A stretch of 64,000 bases of DNA. Source: Gemmatimonadota bacterium. Lineage in GTDB: Bacteria; Gemmatimonadota; Gemmatimonadetes; Palauibacterales; Palauibacteraceae. Shown here in pieces: positions 57,131 through 64,000 of this stretch (the stretch's first letter is position 1; the number at the start of each line of letters is the position of its first letter). The notes under the pieces are model-generated. The model saw only the letters and a program-made list of their open reading frames with translations. It was not told where the DNA came from and made no database searches. Where the stretch lies: the NCBI GenBank assembly GCA_022820995.1, contig JAJEEM010000064.1, positions 1 through 64,000 of the forward strand, given 5' to 3'. The position numbers and the translations under genes are program-made.

Positions 57131-58400
57131 GCCGGCCGACCCCGGCTCCGGTCGACGCCATGCATTGCTCCGCCCGGACCGTGACCGTGCGGCGGAACCG
57201 CCGGAGCGCCTCCGTATCCAGCCCCGGCATCGTCAACTCCTCCGTCACGTCGTGTGCCCGCCGGATCACCGACTCTCCGATTTCGGCGACCCTTCTCCGG
57301 ATGAGAGGGAGTCCCAGCGTCGCTTCTTCCGCAAAGGCGGCCCAACGACCCACGTCCATCGCCGCAAGTTCCGCGCAGCCCCCGATGGGCATGGCGAGCG
57401 TAGGCGACAGCTCCGGGTAGGCGACCGTCATCACGAGGTCATATAGCGGTGCGAGACGAGGTCCGGCCGCATCATACAGGAGCGAGAAGTTCTTCCCGTG
57501 CGCGTCCGCGTTGCCCGCGATGAGATTGAAGATCACGGCGTCGAGGAGCCCGAGAACGTCGACGGCCGGGCGGCGCGCGACGCGGCGCAGCAGGTCGAAG
57601 CTATCCCTCAGGCCCGGACCGCCCTCACCTGCGTACTTGGCCGCCGGGGGTATGGCGAGCGCCTGACAGAAGTCCTCCTGATGGACGCGGCGCACACGAC
57701 CGTCCGGACCGACCGATCGATCGTATCGCTCGATCAGGAGGAACGTTCGATCCCCCGCTCGCCGAGGCTCCGCAGATGCGACGTCCAGGCCCACCGCGCG
57801 CGCGAGCCGCATCGCGAAGGCTTCGTTCTCCGTCGTGTGGGGGAAATCGGGGATCGCCGGCTTGAGGATGTGGGTCGTGGGCTGCCCCGACGCCGGAAGG
57901 GCGATCGCGTCGTCGACCATGACGACGGGCAGCTTCGACTGGGCCCCGGCGAGCGAGAGGCGCAGGCCTTCGTCGCCGGCGAGCAGCGGACGCCACGGCA
58001 GCTTGTCGAGCACGTCGATCAGCGCCGCGTCGTCGAGCGGCTGAGGGGAATGGTCCGAGTCCGGCTCGGACGGCGGTTCTCCGGGCGGCAGCAGTTGGAG
58101 CGCTCCCGCGACGTCGCCGCCGAGACGATCGAGAAGGACGAAGTCGTTCAGGGGGGAAACACCCAGCGCCCTTGCCACTCGATCCCGTTGAACCTCCTCC
58201 GGCAGGAGGCCGGCGAAGAAGGGGCGGCATTCGCGGCGGGAGTATCGCTCTGCGCGCTTGGGCAGCGACGCGGACAGCACCGGGGCTCGCTCGTCCCGCA
58301 GCCAGTCGTCCGCGTACGCAAACTCGAGGGCGGCGGGCCGCGGCTGCATCAAACGACCGACGAGGCGCCCATCCCACCAGATGTCGAGGACGCGGCTCAT
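57105..58400 (-). CDS. hipA: HipA-type serine/threonine kinase toxin
   Basis: RLSLAGAQSKLPV, HILKP, HQEDFCQALAIP, NLIAGNADAHGKNFSLLYD, LAPLYDLVMT. Confidence 0.95.
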   Translation of the reverse strand: MSRVLDIWWDGRLVGRLMQPRPAALEFAYADDWLRDERAPVLSASLPKRAERYSRRECRPFFAGLLPEEVQRDRVARALGVSPLNDFVLLDRLGGDVAGALQLLPPGEPPSEPDSDHSPQPLDDAALIDVLDKLPWRPLLAGDEGLRLSLAGAQSKLPVVMVDDAIALPASGQPTTHILKPAIPDFPHTTENEAFAMRLARAVGLDVASAEPRRAGDRTFLLIERYDRSVGPDGRVRRVHQEDFCQALAIPPAAKYAGEGGPGLRDSFDLLRRVARRPAVDVLGLLDAVIFNLIAGNADAHGKNFSLLYDAAGPRLAPLYDLVMTVAYPELSPTLAMPIGGCAELAAMDVGRWAAFAEEATLGLPLIRRRVAEIGESVIRRAHDVTEELTMPGLDTEALRRFRRTVTVRAEQCMASTGAGVGRLSGNPTGS

Positions 58401-58654
58401 CTATCGTGGGCGGCGGCCGGTGCCGTCGCGTCGGCTTCGGGTGGGGGAACGATCTCGACCGAACAGCCGAGCGCCGCCAGAACCTGAAGAACCTTTCCGA
58501 CCTGCGCGGTCGGTTTTCCCGCTTCAAGATCTACGATGAAGCGCAGACCCACCCCTGCTGTGCCCGCAAGCTCATGCTGGCGCAGCCCCGCGTCCTTGCG
58601 CGCGGCTCGGACGATCTTGCCGATATCGGCGGGTGTGACGGTTGTCTTCTTCAT
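58397..58654 (-). CDS. hipB: HipB-type HTH antitoxin
   Basis: DIGKIVRAARKDAGLRQHELAGTAGVGLRFIVDLEAGKPTAQVGKVLQVLAALG. Confidence 0.93.
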   Translation of the reverse strand: MKKTTVTPADIGKIVRAARKDAGLRQHELAGTAGVGLRFIVDLEAGKPTAQVGKVLQVLAALGCSVEIVPPPEADATAPAAAHDR

Positions 58655-58656
58655 GA

Positions 58657-58774
58657 GATATTCCCGATCGGGAATATCGTCCGGGTCCGCGCCGGCTGTC
58701 AAGTATATTATTCCCGTACGGGAATTTCACACGGTCAAACACCATGTATCGCCAGAATTATTCCCGATCGGGAA
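58657..58774. promoter_or_regulatory. Three HipB-type operator palindromes (TTCCCGwwCGGGAA) at exact 50-bp spacing
   Basis: 58657-58678 gatattcccgatcgggaatatc (22-bp perfect), 58710-58725 attcccgtacgggaat, 58761-58774 ttcccgatcgggaa; centres 58667.5/58717.5/58767.5. Confidence 0.9.
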
Positions 58775-58979
58775 CATAGCCGTCGACCCTCGGTTCGGGC
58801 GGCGTCTCTCCGGTGGACCGCATGTCCGAAAGCGAGTCGCGCACGACACGCCGGATACCAGCCAGCGCCCTGGCCGGGGTGGGTGCCAGCCAACTCAACG
58901 AAGGGAACTCGGCGCAGAGGCCAACATGCTCACCGTCCTCGTCGGACCATGTAACGCCATAGGTGTAACGGTCGCTCAT
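58758..58979 (-). CDS. HicB-like antitoxin (no adjacent HicA seen)
   Basis: YTYGVTWSDEDGEHVGLCAEFPSLSWLAPTPARALAGIRRVVRDSLSDM. Confidence 0.75.
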   Translation of the reverse strand: MSDRYTYGVTWSDEDGEHVGLCAEFPSLSWLAPTPARALAGIRRVVRDSLSDMRSTGETPPEPRVDGYVPDRE

Positions 58980-59021
58980 CTCATGCCCTCCCGGGGAGGA
59001 GATGTTTGGAGGACGCGAGAA

Positions 59022-59094
59022 AGCGGGCGACCGGGGTCGAACCGGCGACCTTCAGCTTGGAAGGCTGACGCTCTGCCAACTGAGCTACGCCCGC
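59022..59094 (-). tRNA. tRNA-Gly(TCC)
   Basis: GCGGGCGTAGCTCAGTTGGCAGAGCGTCAGCCTTCCAAGCTGAAGGTCGCCGGTTCGACCCCGGTCGCCCGCT. Confidence 0.95.
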
Positions 59095-59176
59095 GAGGCG
59101 GTCGAATCTGGCGACGCGGCCGGTGGACGGGCAAGTTTTCCGCCCGCACGTGACGAGGAATCAGGAGGACGATCCA

Positions 59177-59533
59177 GTGAGCGTTCGACATGTATCGGAG
59201 TTCGGACTCACGCCGGTGGCCGCCGGGTCGGGCACCGAAACGCAGGTGCTCATCGGTCCGGACCAGGGACCGAACTTCGCGTTGCGCCGGTTCGTCATGC
59301 AGCCCGGAGGCGGGATGCCGCGGCACACCAACGCGGTGGAACACGAACAGTACGTGCTGCGGGGTCGGGCGCGGGTGTCGATCGGAGATGAAACCCACGA
59401 CGTGAGGGCCGGGGATGTCGTCTATATTCCGGCGGGCACGCCGCACTCCTACGATGCCGTGGGGGAAGAGCCGTTCGAGTTCCTGTGCGCGGTGCCGAAC
59501 CAGCCCGACAGGATCGAACTCGTCGACTGCTGA
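59177..59533 (+). CDS. cupin-domain protein (GTG start)
   Basis: GGGMPRHTNAVEHEQYVLRGRARVSIGDETHDVRAGDVVYIPAGTPHSY. Confidence 0.92.
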   Translation: MSVRHVSEFGLTPVAAGSGTETQVLIGPDQGPNFALRRFVMQPGGGMPRHTNAVEHEQYVLRGRARVSIGDETHDVRAGDVVYIPAGTPHSYDAVGEEPFEFLCAVPNQPDRIELVDC

Positions 59534-59557
59534 AGGCTGAGCCCTCGCGGCTCTCGC

Positions 59558-60604
59558 CTACGCGGTCAGGATGATCCTTCCGACGACGTTTCCCGCCTCC
59601 AGATCGCGCAGGCTCGACTCCGCTTCCGCCATCGGCCTCCTCGCGTAGGGAATCGGGTCGACGCGGCCTGTCCGGACCAGTTCCATCAACTCTCCCATCT
59701 CCGCGAGACTTCCGAGGTCCGACCCCTCGACGGTCTGGTCCTTGAGGACGAGCAGCGGGATGGGCACGGAGAGGGAACCGCCCAGCAGGCCTACGACCAC
59801 GAGCCCGCCGCTCTTGGCGGCAGTCCGGAAGCCGAGGGCGGCGGACGCCGAGGAGCCCGCGAAGTCGACGACCGCCGGACAGCCGCCCTTAGTCAGCCGC
59901 TTGAGTTGCCGGGAGGCATCTTCGTCACGGGCGTCGACCACGTGCGCGACCCCCGCCCGGCGCGCCGCCTCGAGCTTTGCGTCATCGACCTCGACGACGA
60001 TGATTTCGGCGTCGAAGAGCGCCTTCGCGAACTGGATGCCGGCGAAGCCGACGCCGCCGGCCCCGATGATGACGAGCTGGTCTTCCAGCCACCGTTCCGC
60101 CTTGCGGAGCGCGCTGTAGGCGGTGAGGCCCGAGCACGCGTAGGTGCAGGCCAGTTCGGGCGGGACATCCCCGAAGTCGAACAGGTAGCGGGTGTGCGGG
60201 ACGATGACGTAGTCCGCGAAACCTCCGTCGACGTATGTGCCGAGGGCACGGGGGCGGTTGCAGAGGTGCTCGCGGGCGCTGTCGCAGAAATCACAGCCAC
60301 CGCAACCGATCCAGGGGAAGACGACGCGCCGGTCGCCGATGTCGACGTTCTCAGCCTCCGGTCCCGCTGCGGCGACCTCGCCGACGATCTCGTGTCCGAG
60401 CGTGAACGGCAGCTCGCGCACCTCGCGCACGTCCAGCTTTCGGCCGCCGCCCATCTCGAAGTAGCCCTCCCGCAGATGCACGTCGCTGTGGCAGACTCCG
60501 CAGGCACGGATGCGGACGAGCACTTCGGTGCCCACCGGCTCGGGGGTCGGCATCTCGGCCAACTCGAGCGGCGCGCCGTATTCGCTGAACTGGTAACTCT
60601 TCAT
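59558..60604 (-). CDS. zinc-dependent alcohol dehydrogenase
   Basis: CGVCHSDVHLREGYF, GHEIVGEV, structural-zinc C-x2-C-x2-C-x7-C (CGGCDFCDSAREHLC), GAGGVGFAGIQ. Confidence 0.95.
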   Translation of the reverse strand: MKSYQFSEYGAPLELAEMPTPEPVGTEVLVRIRACGVCHSDVHLREGYFEMGGGRKLDVREVRELPFTLGHEIVGEVAAAGPEAENVDIGDRRVVFPWIGCGGCDFCDSAREHLCNRPRALGTYVDGGFADYVIVPHTRYLFDFGDVPPELACTYACSGLTAYSALRKAERWLEDQLVIIGAGGVGFAGIQFAKALFDAEIIVVEVDDAKLEAARRAGVAHVVDARDEDASRQLKRLTKGGCPAVVDFAGSSASAALGFRTAAKSGGLVVVGLLGGSLSVPIPLLVLKDQTVEGSDLGSLAEMGELMELVRTGRVDPIPYARRPMAEAESSLRDLEAGNVVGRIILTA

Positions 60605-60633
60605 CGCTTCCCCCATGGCACCGTGGACAGTAC

Positions 60634-60651
60634 ACGTTCCCGCGGGAACGT
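60634..60651. promoter_or_regulatory. 18-bp perfect palindrome ACGTTCCCGCGGGAACGT upstream of alcohol dehydrogenase
   Basis: acgttcccgcgggaacgt, 30 bp upstream of the ADH start and touching the stop codon of the upstream gene. Confidence 0.75.
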
Positions 60652-61799
60652 CACGAGTCCAGAACCTTCGCGAATGCGGCCACGACATCCTGCATCTGAG
60701 CGGCTCCCGCGAGCAGGACCTCGTGCTTGATCCAGATCGTCGTGCGGCAGAGCTGTTCGCAGACCGGAAACCCCCGCTCGAGCGGCGTGGTGTAGCCCGG
60801 ATGCGCGGGGATCCCCTCGGCGCGGAGCGCGTCGATCACCCGGCGTTTGTCCCGGCCGTCGCGCGGATCCGCGCCGAGCCGCGACTCGTCGAGCCGGGCC
60901 ATGAAGATGTGACAGCCGTGGGCGGTGATCCGCTCGTCCGGATCCGGCGTGTTCACGCCCTCGACCTCGGCCAGGCCCGCAGAGAGCGCGTCCATGGCCT
61001 GCCGTCGGATGGCCTGCTCGGCGGGCAGCCGCTCCAGGCCGGATAGCAGCAGCGCCGCCTGGAATTCGGTCATCCGGAGGTTGAGGCCGTCCGGCGCATG
61101 CGTGTGCGGGGAACCCGTCGGCTCGCGGCCGCAGTCGTGCCAGGACCACGCGCGGCGGTACGGCGCCTCGTCGTCGGTGAGCACCATCCCGCCCTCTCCC
61201 GCGGTGAGGTTCTTGCTCGACTGGAAGCTGAAGGCGCCCACGTCGCCGAGCGTGCCGACCGCGCGGCCGCGCCAGCTCGCGAGCCACGCCTGCGCGGCGT
61301 CCTCGACGACCCGGAGGCCGCCACGGGCCGCGATCGCGTTCACGCCGTCCATGTCGGCCGGGCGGCCGCCGATATGAACCGGCAGGATGGCCGTCGTGCG
61401 CTCGGTGATCGCGGCCTCGATCAGCTCCGGGTCCAGGTTGTGCGTGCCCGGCTCGACGTCGGCGAACGCGGCGACGGCGCCCAGCGACCGGATGGCGTGG
61501 GCCGTCGCCGCGAAGCTGTACGGACTCGTGACGACCTCGTCGCCGGGCTGCACCCCGGCAGCGACGAGGGCGGCCTGCAGCGCCATCGTGCCGTTGCAGC
61601 AGGCCACGGCGTACCGGGCTCCGTGCAGCGCGGCGAAGCGGGCCTCGAGCTCCGGGACGGCCGCGCCGCCCAGCCCCCACCGGCCGGACTCGAGCACTTC
61701 GTTCAGCGCGCGCCGTTCCGCCGCCCCGGAGCGCGGCCACTCGGGCCACGGCGCCGTGCGGACCGGGGTGCCGCCGTCGATCGCCAACCGGCCGGTCAC
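60651..61799 (-). CDS. DegT/DnrJ/EryC1/StrS aminotransferase family protein (GTG start)
   Basis: CCNGTMALQAALVAAGVQPGDEVVTSPYSFAATAHAI, VEDAAQAW, FSFQSSKNLTAGEGG. Confidence 0.94.
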   Translation of the reverse strand: MTGRLAIDGGTPVRTAPWPEWPRSGAAERRALNEVLESGRWGLGGAAVPELEARFAALHGARYAVACCNGTMALQAALVAAGVQPGDEVVTSPYSFAATAHAIRSLGAVAAFADVEPGTHNLDPELIEAAITERTTAILPVHIGGRPADMDGVNAIAARGGLRVVEDAAQAWLASWRGRAVGTLGDVGAFSFQSSKNLTAGEGGMVLTDDEAPYRRAWSWHDCGREPTGSPHTHAPDGLNLRMTEFQAALLLSGLERLPAEQAIRRQAMDALSAGLAEVEGVNTPDPDERITAHGCHIFMARLDESRLGADPRDGRDKRRVIDALRAEGIPAHPGYTTPLERGFPVCEQLCRTTIWIKHEVLLAGAAQMQDVVAAFAKVLDS

Positions 61800-61845
61800 G
61801 CGACTCCGGGGCAGCGCGCGGGACTCGCCCGGCAGACGCGGCGAT

Positions 61846-62640
61846 TCAGTCGAACTCGCACAGAATCGGCAGGTGGTCGCTGAGTCTCGGCTTCCGGTCG
61901 AAGACCTCTTCCCGACTCGGGACACGGGCCTCCGCCAGACGATTCAGCATCGGTGCGTTCACGTAGCAGTAGTCGAGCTGATGGTCGACGGTCTTCGTCG
62001 AGTGCTGGAACGTCGGCACGGGACTGCGATGATGGTGGCTCAAGCAATCCGTCAGACCGAGTGTATTCAGGCGTTCGATGACCTGCCGGTTCCCTCTGTC
62101 CTTCGGTTTATCGAACAGCACGGAACTGTTGAAGTCGCCGCCGACAATCCAGTTCGTGTCGTCCGAGACGTCCGCTCGACGGAGTAGTGACCACAGGATT
62201 TCCGTGAACCAAAGGTCGGGGTTATTCGTCAGCTTGATTCCAGACACATCCACGTCAATCCACTCATCCCGCGGAATCGGAAAGGCCGGCGAGTGAACCG
62301 TAACGACCCGGAACCGCTCTCCGGAGCCAAGCGTGGTTTCACATCCGATGATCCAGCCGTAACGGTCCGTGTGAATCCTGTTGATCCAGGGCAGCTCCGA
62401 TTCCAGATACGGCGTGGCATCGATCAACCCGTTGGAGAGGATCGCCGACGAGAACGGAGCGTTGTGGCCCCCAAAGTAGCGTGGCGACATCACGTGGCAC
62501 TGGTAGCGCTTCCGAATGCAGGTGGGAATCTCGGCGACTTCCTGGAGCAGTACGATGTCCGCGTCCTCGCGCTGAATCATCTCCCACAGCGCGCGCCGTG
62601 ATTTGCCCGCCTTGTTGACGTTCCAGGTGATCAGCTTCAT
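61846..62640 (-). CDS. endonuclease/exonuclease/phosphatase family protein
   Basis: MKLITWNVNKAGKSRRALWEMIQREDADIVLLQEV, GGDFNSSV, LDYCYVN, LSDHLPI. Confidence 0.9.
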   Translation of the reverse strand: MKLITWNVNKAGKSRRALWEMIQREDADIVLLQEVAEIPTCIRKRYQCHVMSPRYFGGHNAPFSSAILSNGLIDATPYLESELPWINRIHTDRYGWIIGCETTLGSGERFRVVTVHSPAFPIPRDEWIDVDVSGIKLTNNPDLWFTEILWSLLRRADVSDDTNWIVGGDFNSSVLFDKPKDRGNRQVIERLNTLGLTDCLSHHHRSPVPTFQHSTKTVDHQLDYCYVNAPMLNRLAEARVPSREEVFDRKPRLSDHLPILCEFD

Positions 62641-62660
62641 TGGCGTTTCGACCAGAGAGG

Positions 62661-64000
62661 CTAGGAGACGGCCCGTGGGCGGCTTCGGGTGATGACGGCC
62701 GGGACCCCCGAGTCGCGTGCGAGCTGGTTGAACGCGTCGAGCATCTCGCCGAGCACCCGGACGAGCGCGGCCTCCTCCACCTCCCACTCAGCCTCGAGGT
62801 CGCCCCATCGCTCGAGCACGCCGGCGCGAGGGGGAAGGTCGGAGCCGTCCACCTCTCCCATGAGCGCGGTCAACTGCATGTTCAGCAGCCCCTCGTAGGC
62901 GACCATGTCCTGCTGCGCGGCCCGCCGCTTCTGGAACAGGCGGTCCTCCAGCACCGTGATCGAATCCGCGAGGGCCGTCCCCGCCGCTTCGAGCGCCTCG
63001 GCCCCCGAGAGTCCGGCCTCCGTCGCCTGCCCGACGACCGCGTTCACCTGCGCGCGCACGTCCCGAATGTCGTTCATGCCGTTGTGGAGCCCCACGATCG
63101 CCCCGAACACGGACTCCAGGAAGCGTCCGTTGGCTGCGAAGTCCGTCGCCGAGGCGGGGATGCGCGGGTCCCCGCGCACCTCGAACGACCGCGTCTGCGG
63201 CGGCGCGTCTCCCACCGTCAGCCGGGCACCGTACGTCCCGGGCATCACCCGATACCCCGGCGCGTCCCCGAAGAAAGAGTAGGATTCCGCGACCCGCGGG
63301 CCGCTCTCCACACGCAGGTCCCAGAACACACGGTTGTGCCCGGGGGCGGCGGGCGCGCGCGAACGGCGGACCCCCGAGGCGGTCATCGCCGTGTCCGTCG
63401 TGAAGGTGCGGATCACCTCGCCATCCGCGTCGAGGATCTCCAGCACGAGGGAGACGCCCTCCGACGCCGCAGATTCCGCAGACGCTTCCGAACCGTCCTC
63501 CGGGGCCTCCGCTCCCGGTGCCGCGGCGATCACGTAGTCGATCGCGACGCCCGGCGGCTTGTTCTGCCCCGTGGTCGTCGGACCGACCGGACCTCCGAGC
63601 CCCTGACTCACGCGGTACGCGGTGGCGGGCGCGTAGAGGTGGTCTCCGCCCGCGGCCTCGGCGGCCTCCGCGTCGGCCCGCTGGCGCAGCGGCGAAAGGT
63701 CGTCGAGCACCCAGAAACCGCGTCCCTGCGTCGCCACGGCCAGGTCCCCGGCCTGTACCTGCAGATCGGTGATCTGCGTGAGCGGCATGTTCAGATCCAG
63801 ACTCCGCCACGACGCGCCGTCATCGAAACTCACGTACATGCCGAGCTCGGTCCCGGCGTACAGCAGGCCCCGCCGCTCGGGATCCTCGCGCACGACGCGG
63901 GCCCATGCCTCCGGCTTGTCCGCCGCGATCCCGGCGTCGATGCGCGCCCAGCTCTCCCCGTAGTCCGTCGTCCGGTAGATGTAGGGCGCGAAGTCGTTGA
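62661..64000 (-). CDS. BNR/VPS10-like beta-propeller protein, C-terminal part (truncated by window edge)
   Basis: RTTDYGESWARI, SFDDGASWRSLDLNMP, ATQGRGFWVLDDLSPLRQ; paralogous to 6858..9992. Confidence 0.88.
   Translation of the reverse strand, partial: NDFAPYIYRTTDYGESWARIDAGIAADKPEAWARVVREDPERRGLLYAGTELGMYVSFDDGASWRSLDLNMPLTQITDLQVQAGDLAVATQGRGFWVLDDLSPLRQRADAEAAEAAGGDHLYAPATAYRVSQGLGGPVGPTTTGQNKPPGVAIDYVIAAAPGAEAPEDGSEASAESAASEGVSLVLEILDADGEVIRTFTTDTAMTASGVRRSRAPAAPGHNRVFWDLRVESGPRVAESYSFFGDAPGYRVMPGTYGARLTVGDAPPQTRSFEVRGDPRIPASATDFAANGRFLESVFGAIVGLHNGMNDIRDVRAQVNAVVGQATEAGLSGAEALEAAGTALADSITVLEDRLFQKRRAAQQDMVAYEGLLNMQLTALMGEVDGSDLPPRAGVLERWGDLEAEWEVEEAALVRVLGEMLDAFNQLARDSGVPAVITRSRPRAVS

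Overview
A 64 kb high-GC bacterial chromosomal window, densely coded with long spurious antisense ORFs. It looks environmental and possibly Gemmatimonadota-like, but that is inference only. Content: a tRNA cluster at the left edge (Ser-GGA, Ser-GCT, Gln-CTG) plus Arg-CCT and Gly-TCC tRNAs; a ligA-polX repair operon, a UDG and a YqeG-like HAD phosphatase; many exported hydrolases (BNR/VPS10-like propeller proteins, S9 peptidases, DUF885, amidohydrolases, beta-lactamase-fold hydrolase, tandem retropepsin); a TonB receptor; a PQQ dehydrogenase; a GcvT-like + two FAD-oxidoreductase operon; malate dehydrogenase; SSS and NCS2-type transporters; an ABC exporter; and scattered toxin-antitoxin genes (VapBC, three Phd/VapC pairs, HipBA, orphan HicB) plus two DUF4143 AAA ATPases. 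No CRISPR array, phage or transposase was seen. The least explained structures are: (i) tRNA-Ser 3'-terminal repeats resembling E. coli tyrT/rtT repeats; (ii) a ~450 bp intergenic pair of inverted hairpin elements whose stems differ in sequence but remain self-complementary, between two divergent amidohydrolases; (iii) three HipB-type palindromes spaced exactly 50 bp apart, the last inside the 3' end of a HicB gene; and (iv) palindromic operator candidates upstream of both DUF4143 ATPases and several TA and metabolic genes.
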